64,000 nucleotides of DNA from Mediterraneibacter butyricigenes (GCF_003574295.1 NZ_BHGK01000001.1:1860001-1924000); one strand, 5' to 3'; numbered from the stretch's first letter, positions 16,985 to 25,995 are shown. Notes: generated by a model not told the origin, from the sequence alone. A program made the numbers and translations.

Positions 16985-17494
16985 ATGGGTGGAATCAGTG
17001 TGTTGGTACTACTGGGATTTTTGTCGGGACTATATATGCTATTTATTGCCGTGTTTTTTGTGGCAGTCCTTTATCTGATTATAAACTATGTATTTGAGGC
17101 ATTGGCCGTGCTGGGGATGAGAGAAAGCAGAGGAGATCGTGCACCGGCTTTGGCATGGATTCCTATCTATAATAAATATCTGTTGGGGGAGATCGCGGGA
17201 AAGAAAGTCCTGGGAGTGTTTTCAGGGATCTTCACCCTGGTAATGATCGGAACCGGCGCTTACTGTTACAGAACCCTGACGATGGATCGTCTGATCTTCG
17301 GGACATTTCTGGTGAGTGCAATCCTTGGATTTATCCTGGATCTGGTGATCGCTTATAGACTCTATAAAAATGTGGTACCGAAGTGGAAGGATGTGCTGCT
17401 TCTGCTGAGCATTTTGTCCGGTGGACTGTTACGCCCGGTGATTTTATTTGGCCTGAGAAAGAAAGGGACGGAGACAGACAAGAAAATGGGATAA
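16985..17494 (+). CDS. Small membrane protein of unknown function
   Basis: A 169-residue protein with about four hydrophobic spans (residues 5-37, 74-92, 101-121, 133-150) and a charged C-terminal tail. Between spans 1 and 2 is a soluble loop with ALAWIPIYNKYLLGEIAGKK, a W-P-x-x-N-x-Y-LL-x-x-IAGK pattern I have seen in uncharacterised Firmicutes membrane proteins. I do not recognise a function. GGAGGAG precedes the ATG. The 110-nt gap before it holds no clear signal. Confidence 0.7.
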   Translation: MGGISVLVLLGFLSGLYMLFIAVFFVAVLYLIINYVFEALAVLGMRESRGDRAPALAWIPIYNKYLLGEIAGKKVLGVFSGIFTLVMIGTGAYCYRTLTMDRLIFGTFLVSAILGFILDLVIAYRLYKNVVPKWKDVLLLLSILSGGLLRPVILFGLRKKGTETDKKMG

Positions 17495-17557
17495 TCGGAT
17501 CCCTGTCCCAGACAAAACGTGACAGAAAACATGCGACTTGAAAGGAGAATATGCAAC

Positions 17558-17888
17558 ATGAAGAAAGCAGAAATTTATCAGTACCTGACGGGCAAAGGCA
17601 TTTCCTATGAGGTGACAGAACATGGCGCCGTTTATAATATGGAATCTCTCCTTTGCATTGCCGGATGATCTGATGGCAATCATGGGGCTGATTCCGGGAG
17701 CAGTCACGCCGCTTGGGCTGTTAAATGATGAAGAAAAAAAGGTAATCTTTTATCTGGATCAGGAACTCGAAGACAGTCTGATCGGCGTACATCCAAACGA
17801 CAATACTGCAACGGTCTGGATGCAGTCGAAGGATCTGATGATGCTGTTGAAAGAACATGGAACAGAAGTACATGTGGTGGAAATATAA
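17558..17888 (+). pseudogene. Internally deleted prolyl-tRNA deacylase (YbaK/ProX) gene
   Basis: From ATG 17558, behind AAAGGAG, the frame reads KKAEIYQYLTGKGISYEVTEH and AVYNME, the N-terminus of a ProX/YbaK-type aminoacyl-tRNA editing protein, then stops at TGA (17666-17668). In another frame the sequence resumes as LSFALPDDLMAIMGLIPGAV and continues through LLNDEEKK, LIGVHPNDNTATVWM to the stop at 17888, the C-terminal half of the same family. About 50 central residues, which include much of the editing pocket, are missing, and the junction near 17640-17650 shifts frame. The product cannot be an active deacylase of the usual form. The C-terminal 88 residues can be read from ATG 17622, but no ribosome site supports that. 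Confidence 0.8.
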
Positions 17889-17950
17889 TTCCGGGAAACT
17901 GTGGTGATTGTAGTCAGAGGAGTTCAAGTAGAGAACTTCGGGAGGGTTTC

Positions 17951-17979
17951 TTGTGTTCAGAAGTCCTTTTTGTTATGAT
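17951..17979 (+). promoter_or_regulatory. Promoter of the LytTR/GHKL two-component operon
   Basis: TTGTGT (17951-17956), 17 nt, TATGAT (17974-17979), leaving a leader of about 75 nt before ATG 18062. Confidence 0.6.
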
Positions 17980-18061
17980 AACTGTAAAGAGTTTTAAGAA
18001 GATATTCTTAAAAACAGTGGGAAGTTTTGGAAAAGACAGGTTGCAGAAGGGTGGCAAAACT

Positions 18062-18772
18062 ATGAGGATAATACTGGTAGACGATGACAAGAAAGAACTG
18101 GAGACGCTTCGCACCTGTCTGCAGGATTTGATTGGAACCTCGTTGGAGATCACCGAATATTGCAGTGGAGAAGAATTTCTGGCGGCATGGGGAAAAAGTA
18201 ACTGTGATCTGATCATTCTGGATATTTATATGAAAGAACTGACCGGGATCGATGTGGCAAGGAAAATCCGTGAAAAGGACGAAAACGTCCGTCTGGTATT
18301 CGGGACGACCAGCAATGACTTCGCAGCGGAGAGTTATGAGGTACATGCCTGTGATTATTTGCGCAAACCATTTACCAGAGAATCCGTCGGGAAAATGTTG
18401 GATCGATTGAATCTGGAAGAAATGGATCGGGCGCGTTCCATCAGTCTTCCGGATGGGCAGATGATCCTGCTGCGGGATATCATTTATATCGACGTGGATT
18501 CCCATCGTCTGACAATCCATTCCAAAAAGGCGGGAGACTATGTGACCCGTCTGCCTTTCGGAGAAATGGAAAAACTGTTGGAAGGATACCCCTATTTCTA
18601 CAGTCCGTCCAGGGGTGTGGTGGTAAATTTCTATGAAGTATCCGATCAGAAGGAAGATGTGTTTGTGATGTCGGATGGAACCTGGATTCCGATTAGCCGG
18701 AGAAAAGCAAAAGAGACCCTGGAAAAATATTCGGCATTTTGCTTTCAGTTGATCCGGGAAGGAGGGGTGTGA
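18062..18772 (+). CDS. LytTR-family response regulator
   Basis: A 236-residue regulator with an N-terminal receiver domain (VDDDKKE acidic pocket, phospho-Asp in LIILDIYMKELTG near residue 56, Lys in YLRKPF) and a C-terminal LytTR DNA-binding domain (about 125-225; DIIYIDVDSHRLTIH, FYSPSRGVVVNF). Such AgrA-like proteins bind pairs of short direct repeats. ATG 18062 is the preferred start because the receiver begins with MRIILVDDD there; an in-frame upstream extension is possible but lacks homology. The kinase gene starts 1 nt after the stop, so the pair is tightly coupled. Confidence 0.9.
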   Translation: MRIILVDDDKKELETLRTCLQDLIGTSLEITEYCSGEEFLAAWGKSNCDLIILDIYMKELTGIDVARKIREKDENVRLVFGTTSNDFAAESYEVHACDYLRKPFTRESVGKMLDRLNLEEMDRARSISLPDGQMILLRDIIYIDVDSHRLTIHSKKAGDYVTRLPFGEMEKLLEGYPYFYSPSRGVVVNFYEVSDQKEDVFVMSDGTWIPISRRKAKETLEKYSAFCFQLIREGGV

Positions 18773-18773
18773 G

Positions 18774-20216
18774 ATGCCTCCTTTATATCGAGTCGCAGAG
18801 GTCTGCCTGTATTCTCTGCTGAATTTTGTTCCATTCATGGGACTTGCCCTTTATCCTTTCCAAAACAGACTGCGTTTTTCGAAAAAAGTGACAGCCGGTA
18901 TGATTCTGGTGCTGACGCTTCTGCAGTTGTTTCTTGGCAATTTGGCGGCATTCGGAAAAGAAGGAAATGGTGCGTTTTTGAGTGCGCTCAGTTCTTTGAT
19001 CTATGCCATATTTTATCTGACAGCAGTGAAGATGCCGGTAGGGAAAACACTGTTTACGCTGTTGATGATCTCTAATCTGGCAAATTTTCTGGTGGTTTCT
19101 TCGAAATGTATCGAAGGGCAGATTTTTCCGGAACTGGCAAGACAGTCGTACCGGTGGTCCTATTCGCTGATCTTTTTTCTTGTACAACTGGTATTCTGGC
19201 TTCCATTATTTATTTATATCAAACAGATCTATACGCCGGCGGTAGAAAAGGAACCATCGGGAAGAGAGTGGAGCTATCTCTGGCTGATCCCGGGAACTTT
19301 TTACCTGATCTGGTATGATACGATTTATGCCAATGAAAATCTGTCCAGTCTGGAAATCGCACTTCGTCCCAAGAATGCGATCTGCCTGTTCTTTATCAAC
19401 GCAGGTGCCTGTCTGATCTATTACATTGTATCGGAACTGGTACTTGAGCAGAGAAAGACATTGGAACTGCAGCAAAAAAATTATCAATTGTCGATGCAGG
19501 CATTTCAATATGACAATCTTCAGAATAAGATTACGGAAGCACGCCGGGCAAGACATGATGTGCGACACCATGTTTTGTTGATGCAGACCTATTTACAGGA
19601 GAAAAATTACGAGGCGTTGGAAGAATATCTACAACATTATCAGCGAGAAATTCCGGGCGGGGAGCTCATTTCCTATTGTGAAAATGCGGCGGTCAATGCT
19701 GTCCTTCTCTATTTTGCACAGGAGGCACAAAGAAGGGGAATAGAGTTTGAGGTGCGGGTGAATCTTCCGCGAGAAACAGGAATGGAAGAAACAGACCTTT
19801 CTGTGTTGTTTGGAAATCTTCTGGAAAATGCACTGGATGCCTGTGAGACGGAGCAGAAGGCTCTGTGGGAACGAAAAAAAGTACAGAGTGGAACAACAAG
19901 TATGCAGGATACAGAAAATGTGCAGAAAGAAGGAACAGATGAACAGATCATGCAGTTCGAGCAGAATCGGCAGAGAGTCAAAGTCGTTATAAATGCAAGT
20001 CAAAGGGGACAGGCTCTTTGTGTGACGGTGGACAATACATTTTGGGGAAAATTGCGAAAAGACCGGGAAGGAAGATTGTTGTCGACCAAACATCGTGGAA
20101 ATGGAATGGGTACGGAATCGGTGAAAGCAATTGCAGAAAAATATCATGGCGTTTGCAGGTTTGAGGCAATAGATGGGATGTTCTGTGCATCATTTATGGG
20201 ATTCCCGGGTGATTGA
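18774..20216 (+). CDS. AgrC-like GHKL sensor histidine kinase
   Basis: A 480-residue kinase. Six or so hydrophobic spans occupy residues 5-220, followed by a coiled linker and a cytoplasmic GHKL domain. The phospho-acceptor region is ARHDVRHHVLLMQTYL (His near residue 262), the N box is LFGNLLENALDACE, and the glycine box is STKHRGNGMGTESVKAIAEKY. A glutamine/charge-rich insertion (about 375-405) lies between N and G boxes. Peptide-sensing AgrC relatives share this build, but no AgrB or AgrD-type peptide gene is adjacent, so the signal may come from elsewhere. It partners the LytTR regulator just upstream. Confidence 0.88.
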   Translation: MPPLYRVAEVCLYSLLNFVPFMGLALYPFQNRLRFSKKVTAGMILVLTLLQLFLGNLAAFGKEGNGAFLSALSSLIYAIFYLTAVKMPVGKTLFTLLMISNLANFLVVSSKCIEGQIFPELARQSYRWSYSLIFFLVQLVFWLPLFIYIKQIYTPAVEKEPSGREWSYLWLIPGTFYLIWYDTIYANENLSSLEIALRPKNAICLFFINAGACLIYYIVSELVLEQRKTLELQQKNYQLSMQAFQYDNLQNKITEARRARHDVRHHVLLMQTYLQEKNYEALEEYLQHYQREIPGGELISYCENAAVNAVLLYFAQEAQRRGIEFEVRVNLPRETGMEETDLSVLFGNLLENALDACETEQKALWERKKVQSGTTSMQDTENVQKEGTDEQIMQFEQNRQRVKVVINASQRGQALCVTVDNTFWGKLRKDREGRLLSTKHRGNGMGTESVKAIAEKYHGVCRFEAIDGMFCASFMGFPGD

Positions 20217-20251
20217 TAGGACAAAACCATCTTTCTCTATTCCGAAAAAGG

Positions 20252-20280
20252 TTGTGTCGTATTCGGTAAAGTGATAGAAT
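20252..20280 (+). promoter_or_regulatory. Promoter of the YoaK-family gene
   Basis: TTGTGT (20252-20257), 17 nt, TAGAAT (20275-20280). The same TTGTGT -35 is used by the two-component operon, so this gene could be a target of that system. Confidence 0.5.
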
Positions 20281-20317
20281 AAATGGCGAAAAATGCAAAA
20301 ATTGGGAAGTGAATGAA

Positions 20318-20992
20318 ATGAAAGTAAAATGGAGTAACTCAGACCGGCAAATGTCAGAAGCATTTATTACCTGTGTGTTTCTGGCACTTTCGGGAGGATT
20401 TCAGGATGCATATACCTATTTCGTGCGGGATGGAGTCTTTTCCAATGCGCAGACCGGAAATGTGGTATTGATGAGTCAGAGCTTCTTTACCGGAGACTGG
20501 GGAAGAGGGCTTCGATACCTGTTCCCGCTTCTGGCGTTTATTGCAGGAGTTTTTGTGGCAGAGAAAGTACAGGGAAGATTCAAGTATGCAAAGAAAATTC
20601 ACTGGAGACAGGGAATTCTGATCGGAGAGATTCTGATCCTTCTGGTAGTCAGCTTTATTCCGGAGTCATTGAATACGGTGGCAACAGCGCTGGTTTCCTT
20701 TTCCTGCGCGATGCAGGTTCAGGCCTTTCGTAAGGTAAATGGATATTCTTATGCAAGTACCATGTGTATCGGAAATATAAGAAGCGGTACAGCCGCGCTT
20801 TCCGCCTATCACAGGGAACACAAATCGGAGCAGTTGAAACAGGGATTATACTATATCGGGATTATTTTCTTCTTTGCGATCGGAGCCGGAATCGGCGGCA
20901 ATCTGTCCATGAGATTTGGAATCCCGGCGATTCGGATTTCCGCAGGGCTGTTGCTGGTAAGTCTTCTGCTGATGTTTATTGAGAAAGAATAG
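20318..20992 (+). CDS. YoaK-family (DUF1275) membrane protein
   Basis: A 224-residue protein with about six hydrophobic spans. FLALSGGFQDAYTYFVRDGVF followed by NAQTGNVVLMS is the family's first-helix signature (GG..DA.......F...TGN), and CIGNIRSGTAALS is the second conserved block. Function is not established; the family is suggested to be small-molecule exporters. ATG 20318 lies 8 nt after GGGAAG; a GTG at 20309 is the alternative. It has its own promoter downstream of the two-component operon. Confidence 0.82.
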   Translation: MKVKWSNSDRQMSEAFITCVFLALSGGFQDAYTYFVRDGVFSNAQTGNVVLMSQSFFTGDWGRGLRYLFPLLAFIAGVFVAEKVQGRFKYAKKIHWRQGILIGEILILLVVSFIPESLNTVATALVSFSCAMQVQAFRKVNGYSYASTMCIGNIRSGTAALSAYHREHKSEQLKQGLYYIGIIFFFAIGAGIGGNLSMRFGIPAIRISAGLLLVSLLLMFIEKE

Positions 20993-21021
20993 ACATCTGA
21001 TAACAAAACACAGAAAACCTA

Positions 21022-21050
21022 TTGACAAAGTAGGATAACCGCATTAATAT
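21022..21050 (+). promoter_or_regulatory. Promoter of the SGNH hydrolase gene
   Basis: TTGACA (21022-21027), 17 nt, TAATAT (21045-21050). Confidence 0.75.
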
Positions 21051-21120
21051 ATATTTCATACCAAGTAACTAGGAAAAGAGAACGCGAAAGGCATGAAATA
21101 AAGAAAGTATTGGTGAAGAT

Positions 21121-21786
21121 ATGAAAACAATTCTGTGTTTTGGAGATTCAAATACATATGGATACATTCCGGATGGAAGTGGACGGTTTCCGATCGAAGT
21201 GAGATGGACTGGCAGACTGCAGAGCGCACTGGGCGATTCAGCCCGGGTGATCGAGGAAGGACTTTGCGGAAGGACGACCATTTTCCCGGATAAGGTGCGT
21301 GACGGTCGGAGAGGAATCGATATGATCGGAACGCTGGTAGAATCCCATTACCCGGTGGATCTGCTGGTGGTGATGTTGGGAACAAATGACTGCAAAAGTG
21401 CTTATCACGCGACGGCAGAGCAGATTACAGAAGGCGTTTGCCGGGTCATTGAGCGTGCGAAAGAACATGCACCGGAATCAATGAAAGTGCTTCTGATCTC
21501 ACCGATTCATCTGGGGAAAGGTGTAGGAAAGGACGGATTTGATCCGGAGTTCAATGAAAATTCGGAAAATGTAGCAAAGAATCTGGCAGAGCAGTATCAA
21601 AATCTGGCAGAGAAAGAAGGCTATGCATTTTTAAATGCGGCGAAATACGCAGACCCGAGTGAAACAGATCGGGAACATTTAGATCAGTCTGGTCATCAGA
21701 AACTAGGAATAGCCATTGAAAGAAAGATTCGAGAGATTTTAGCAGAGGAAGAGTCTGTCACGGAAGTAGGAAAACAGGTGGCGTGA
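21121..21786 (+). CDS. SGNH/GDSL-family hydrolase
   Basis: A 221-residue cytoplasmic esterase-like enzyme with no signal peptide. Block I is CFGDSNTYGYIP (nucleophile Ser near residue 9), block III is VMLGTNDCK, and the catalytic Asp/His pair is in DREHLDQSGHQKLG near the C-terminus. The GDSNTYG form is typical of arylesterase and cephalosporin-deacetylase-like SGNH hydrolases that remove acetyl groups from small esters or sugars. The real substrate cannot be inferred; AzlC follows after 61 nt. Confidence 0.9.
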   Translation: MKTILCFGDSNTYGYIPDGSGRFPIEVRWTGRLQSALGDSARVIEEGLCGRTTIFPDKVRDGRRGIDMIGTLVESHYPVDLLVVMLGTNDCKSAYHATAEQITEGVCRVIERAKEHAPESMKVLLISPIHLGKGVGKDGFDPEFNENSENVAKNLAEQYQNLAEKEGYAFLNAAKYADPSETDREHLDQSGHQKLGIAIERKIREILAEEESVTEVGKQVA

Positions 21787-21847
21787 AGAATCACTTGGGG
21801 AAATGGGAAAATAGTACAAGAATGAGTACCTGGGAAAGTGACAGAGA

Positions 21848-22699
21848 ATGAAAAATGGAATGTCGGAGAAAAAAGGGAAAACATTGAGAGAAAAAAAGAG
21901 AATTCAAAAAGCAGAGGTGCGTTATGCAATGCTCAAAACGTCACCTGTGCTTTTTAGTTATTTATTTTTAAGTATTGCATTTGGAATTTTAATGCAGGAA
22001 ACAGGAGTATCGGCGTTGTGGGCGGTTCTGGCAAGTCTTTTGGTTTACACCGGGGCGTTTCAGTTTGTTTTAGTTTCCTTTATCAGTAGTGGGGCGAGTT
22101 CTCTGACGGTAGCGTTGACAGCGTTGGCGATCAACAGTCGTCATATTTTTTATGGGGTAAGCTTTGTGGAAACATTTCGGGAAATGAAAAAGCGGTATCC
22201 ATATATGATTTTTTCATTGACCGATGAGACGTATGCTCTGAGTTGTTCGCTGGAAACTCCGGAGGGAATGGATCGGAAAAATCTGTTGTTTCTGATTGCA
22301 ATCTCTTGTCATGGGTATTGGGTGTTCGGTACTTTTTTAGGGGCGCTGATCGGTCGGTACATTCCATTTGATTTTACTGGGGTTGATTTCTGTATGACGG
22401 CAATGTTTGTGACGATTTTTCTGGATCAGTGGAAACAGGCCAAGTCCCATATTCCGGCAGTGGCAGGCTTGTTTTCTTCGATATTGTTCCTGATCTTGCT
22501 GGGAAAAAGACGGTTTATTTTACCAGCATTGTGTCTGGCGACAGCGATAATGCTGGCGTTTCGGACGAAGGTAGAAGCAAAAGAAAAGACAGAAAGTGCG
22601 TCCGGTGAAGCGCATGGGAGCGAGGATACAGGCGAACTTGCAGGAAATGCTGAAAAAGAACGCACAAAAGAGTGCGTAGAGGAAGGAGCGGGAGTATGA
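21848..22699 (+). CDS. azlC: AzlC-type branched-chain amino acid exporter, large subunit
   Basis: A 283-residue membrane protein. LFSYLFLSIAFGILMQETG and the YTGAFQFVLVSFISSGAS segment are AzlC signatures. AzlC with AzlD exports branched-chain amino acids and their analogues. The last 40 residues form a charged Glu/Lys-rich tail (from about 240) not needed by the family. The stop overlaps the azlD start (ATGA at 22696-22699), which implies translational coupling. Confidence 0.88.
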   Translation: MKNGMSEKKGKTLREKKRIQKAEVRYAMLKTSPVLFSYLFLSIAFGILMQETGVSALWAVLASLLVYTGAFQFVLVSFISSGASSLTVALTALAINSRHIFYGVSFVETFREMKKRYPYMIFSLTDETYALSCSLETPEGMDRKNLLFLIAISCHGYWVFGTFLGALIGRYIPFDFTGVDFCMTAMFVTIFLDQWKQAKSHIPAVAGLFSSILFLILLGKRRFILPALCLATAIMLAFRTKVEAKEKTESASGEAHGSEDTGELAGNAEKERTKECVEEGAGV

Positions 22700-23022
22700 C
22701 AGAGCAGAGAATGTTGGCAATGATCCTGATTTCGATGGCTGTGACGTACAGTCTTCGAGCCTTTCCGTTTTTGCTTCTGGGCAAGAAAGGGGAAATGTCT
22801 CCGGTGATTTCTTATCTGGGGAAAATGCTGCCCTATGCGGTGATGGCAGCACTGGTGGTTTATTGCCTGAAAGATTTAAGAGAAGGTCTGACACCGGAAG
22901 CAATTTGCATGATACCGGCGGTTCTGGTGGTGACAGCGGTTCATTTGTGGAAAAGAAATACCGTTCTCAGCATTTTCGTGGGAACGGTATGTTATATGGT
23001 TCTGATCCGAGTATTCGCGTAA
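22696..23022 (+). CDS. azlD: AzlD-type branched-chain amino acid exporter, small subunit
   Basis: A 108-residue protein with three to four hydrophobic spans; RAFPFLLLG and GKMLPYAVMAALVVYCLKD are conserved AzlD blocks. ATG 22696 is chosen because AAGGAG lies 6-7 nt upstream and the ATGA overlap with azlC is typical. It completes the AzlCD pair and ends 10 nt before the convergent aldehyde dehydrogenase gene. Confidence 0.88.
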   Translation: MTEQRMLAMILISMAVTYSLRAFPFLLLGKKGEMSPVISYLGKMLPYAVMAALVVYCLKDLREGLTPEAICMIPAVLVVTAVHLWKRNTVLSIFVGTVCYMVLIRVFA

Positions 23023-23032
23023 TATCTGCACA

Positions 23033-24412
23033 TCACTTCAGGAAGAAATGGATCAGACGATCATTCAGTTTTCGATATGGCTGGTATCTCATAGGCAGAT
23101 CCAGCCATGTTTTTTTATCTACAATGCTTTTGTAGTGAGTAAAGGTGTCAAATCCGTCTTTTCCGTGGTAAGCTCCCATACCGGAAGCACCAAATCCACC
23201 GAATCCCATTTCACTGGTGGCAAGATGGATGATCGTATCGTTGATGCAACCGCCGCCGAATCCGCAGGAAGCCGTTACTTTTTCTGCAAGTGCACGATCC
23301 GGGGTGAACAGATAGAGAGCAAGCGGATGTGGCATGGTCTGGAGATTGCGGATGGCTTCCTCCAGAGAGTCAAAGGTCAGAACCGGAAGAACCGGCCCGA
23401 AAATCTCTTCCTGCATGACCGGATCAGCGAAGGTTACATTATCAAGAATCGTAGGTGCAATCTGCAGAGTGTGAGAGTCACTTGATCCACCGCAGAAAAT
23501 CTTGTCCGGCTGAATCAGTCCGCGAATCCGGTCAAAATGTTTTTGATTAATGATTTTTCCGTAATCCGGATTTTGCAGAGGATCTTTGCCGAATTGTTTC
23601 TGAATCTGGCGGTTGATTTCTTTTAACAGTCGGTCTTTGATCTGACGATCACAGTAAATGTAGTCTGGGGCAACACAGGTCTGTCCACAGTTCAAAAATT
23701 TGCCGAAGACGATCCGTTTGGCTGCGAGTCGGATGTTTGCGCTTTTTTCGACGATACAGGGACTCTTTCCACCCAGTTCCAAAGTAACGGGGGTCAGATG
23801 TTCGCTGGCCTGCCGCATGACTTCTTTCCCGACAGCCTGACTTCCGGTAAAGAAAATATAGTCAAAATGTTGTTTCAGAAGACTGGTGTTTTCTGCACGG
23901 CCGCCATTTACCACGGCCACATATTTTTCAGGAAAGCACTGAGATAAAAGGTCTGCAATCAGTGCGCTGGTAGCCGGAGAGTAAGCACTTGGCTTTATGA
24001 TGGCGGTATTTCCCGCTGCCAGAGCATCGACCAGAGGATCCAGAGTCAGAAGAAACGGGTAGTTCCATGGACTCATGATCAGTGTAACTCCGTAAGGCGA
24101 AGGTTTTTTATAGCTGCGGGAATGAAATTGAGCCAGAGGTGTGGGAACCCGTCTCTCTCTGGAATATTTCCGGATATGTTTTAACATATAAGAAATCTCG
24201 CTTAAAACCAGACCGGTTTCACACATATAAGATTCGAATCCGCTCTTGCCCAGATCCTTTTGGATAGCCTGCTGGATCGGGATTTCATTTTTCAGGATCA
24301 CGGCCTGAAGTTTCTTTAAAGCATGGATGCGAAAGTCGATATTTAATGTGGCGTTGGTCAAAAAGTACTGACGCTGTAAGGCGACAAGTTCATGGATCTG
24401 TGTTTCGTTCAT
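23033..24412 (-). CDS. NAD(P)-dependent aldehyde dehydrogenase (class 3 type)
   Basis: A 459-residue aldehyde dehydrogenase. The cofactor-side Glu is in LELGGKSPCIV, the catalytic Cys in FLNCGQTCVAPDYIYC, and the N-terminal helical region plus short length match the class 3/YwdH group that oxidises medium- and long-chain aldehydes. CAGGAGG 5 nt upstream supports ATG 24412 over an upstream ATG at 24436. It lies just downstream of an iron alcohol dehydrogenase gene on the same strand, so the two may interconvert an alcohol, aldehyde and acid, with the MarR gene at 25996 as possible regulator. Confidence 0.93.
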   Translation of the reverse strand: MNETQIHELVALQRQYFLTNATLNIDFRIHALKKLQAVILKNEIPIQQAIQKDLGKSGFESYMCETGLVLSEISYMLKHIRKYSRERRVPTPLAQFHSRSYKKPSPYGVTLIMSPWNYPFLLTLDPLVDALAAGNTAIIKPSAYSPATSALIADLLSQCFPEKYVAVVNGGRAENTSLLKQHFDYIFFTGSQAVGKEVMRQASEHLTPVTLELGGKSPCIVEKSANIRLAAKRIVFGKFLNCGQTCVAPDYIYCDRQIKDRLLKEINRQIQKQFGKDPLQNPDYGKIINQKHFDRIRGLIQPDKIFCGGSSDSHTLQIAPTILDNVTFADPVMQEEIFGPVLPVLTFDSLEEAIRNLQTMPHPLALYLFTPDRALAEKVTASCGFGGGCINDTIIHLATSEMGFGGFGASGMGAYHGKDGFDTFTHYKSIVDKKTWLDLPMRYQPYRKLNDRLIHFFLK

Positions 24413-24473
24413 AAGAACCTCCTGTTCCGGTATCATTTACATTGCTTGGTGACAGTTGCACCGTTGTTTCATT

Positions 24474-25682
24474 TTAGGATGCGGGTTCCATCAGTTTTTC
24501 GTAGAACATTTCCAGTTCTTCCGCATTCATCAGAACCGGAACCGGATAAAGTGGATTGGCTTCCTTATCAGCATAGTGAGCCAGTTTTGGAATATCCTCT
24601 TCACGGATTTCAGGAACGGTGTCAGGAATATCAAATTTCTGTTTCAGCTCCTGAATGGCAGAAATAAACTGTTGTGCGGCAACTTCCGGTTCGGTATCTT
24701 CTGAGGCAAGGTGAGCAGCGACTGCCAGGTCTTTTAATTTGGACCAGATGACGCTTCCGTAAGCTTCCAGGACAAACGGCAGAAGGATCGCATTTGCAAG
24801 TCCATGAGGTACATTATACTCTCCGCCAAGAGAATGTGCCACTGCATGCACATAACCAACATAAGATTTGGTAAATGCACAGCCGGCATAATAGGAAGCA
24901 TGCAACATATTTCTTCGGGCATCGATATTTTGCCCGTCTTCGTAAACTGTTTCAATGTTTTCAAAAATCAGTTGAACCGCCATCAGAGCATCTTTCCGTG
25001 TAGCCGGAGTCGTGGAACGTCCGATGTAGGCTTCCACGGCGTGAGTCAGAGCATCCATTCCTGTAGTTGCGGTAATAAAAGGTGGCAGACTTAAGGTGAC
25101 CTTTGGATCGAGTACTGCGATTCGCGGAATCAGTGGGAAATCATTGATCGCATATTTATGACGCGTTTGTGCGTCTGTGATCACAGCCGCCAGAGTAGTC
25201 TCGCTTCCGGTTCCGGCAGTAGTTGGGACGGCCATTAAAAGAGGAAGTCGGTGATGTACTTTCAGAATTCCCTTCATTTTGGCAAGAGACTGCTTCGGTT
25301 TGGCAACGCGCGCGCCGACGGCCTTGGCACAGTCCATACTGGATCCGCCACCGAAACCGAGGATACAGTCACAGAAATGTTCATAGTACAGATCCAGAGC
25401 ATCCGATACATTTTCCGTAGTCGGATTGGCACAGGTCTGGTCATAGATCGTATAGGAAATGCCGGAATCTCTCAGTGCGTTTTCCAGACGTCTGGTCAGA
25501 CCGAGGGCGGCAATCCCCGGATCCGTGATGATCAGAACGTGATGACATTTTTTCTTGCGGATGATGTCGGGAAGAGAGCGGACACTTCCGACAATCTTTG
25601 GCTTCCGGTAAGGAAGAAAAGGGAGGGCGAGTTTCATGCCCAGTTGAAAAGTGCGGCAGTAAAGTTTTTTTATGATATTCAT
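24474..25682 (-). CDS. Iron-containing alcohol dehydrogenase
   Basis: A 402-residue group III alcohol dehydrogenase. The NAD-binding GGGSSMDCAKAVGA, the TTAGTGSETT block, and metal ligands in DALTHAVEAYIG and HAVAHSLGGEYNVPHGLANA are all present. The N-terminal hydrophobic 20 residues look like an amphipathic extension, not a signal peptide. ACGAGGA precedes the ATG. Substrate is unknown, but pairing with an aldehyde dehydrogenase gene and a MarR gene suggests detoxification or fermentation of an aldehyde. Confidence 0.93.
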   Translation of the reverse strand: MNIIKKLYCRTFQLGMKLALPFLPYRKPKIVGSVRSLPDIIRKKKCHHVLIITDPGIAALGLTRRLENALRDSGISYTIYDQTCANPTTENVSDALDLYYEHFCDCILGFGGGSSMDCAKAVGARVAKPKQSLAKMKGILKVHHRLPLLMAVPTTAGTGSETTLAAVITDAQTRHKYAINDFPLIPRIAVLDPKVTLSLPPFITATTGMDALTHAVEAYIGRSTTPATRKDALMAVQLIFENIETVYEDGQNIDARRNMLHASYYAGCAFTKSYVGYVHAVAHSLGGEYNVPHGLANAILLPFVLEAYGSVIWSKLKDLAVAAHLASEDTEPEVAAQQFISAIQELKQKFDIPDTVPEIREEDIPKLAHYADKEANPLYPVPVLMNAEELEMFYEKLMEPAS

Positions 25683-25699
25683 GATGTTCCTCGTTTCTT

Positions 25700-25995
25700 T
25701 TGATTTTCTGTAGGTATTACGTTCCCGAAACCAGTGCCATTTTGCGGTGGTTCTTTCGGCGATTGTTTCTATCGCTCCGTCACACGGGACATTCCGGTAA
25801 GCCTAAGGTCTTGCCTCCATCGTGCGAAAAGTCGCGCTAAAACAGCCGCCGAAAAAGAATCGATTGCGCCAGAAGTCAGCACCAACGGTTCCGGAAACGT
25901 ATGTTCCGTTTCATGAAGAAACAGGAGCTCGGCGAGGCTTTTATTGCGGAACGATGATTTTCGGATTGGGCGATGTATTATCCGCGAAGAGAAAT
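25700..25995. other. Atypical intergenic segment between MarR and alcohol dehydrogenase genes
   Basis: These ~300 nt look richer in CG dinucleotides than their surroundings and keep reading frames open on both strands. On the minus strand a frame of 76 codons starts at 25999, overlaps the MarR stop as ATGA, and includes LARLFARWRQDLRLTGMSRV; on the plus strand a frame from 25734 includes RSCLHRAKSRAKTAAEKESI. I do not recognise a domain. Short stems such as GAAAC-N9-GTTTC lie near 25890-25920. It resembles a dispersed intergenic repeat or structured RNA more than a gene. Confidence 0.35.
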
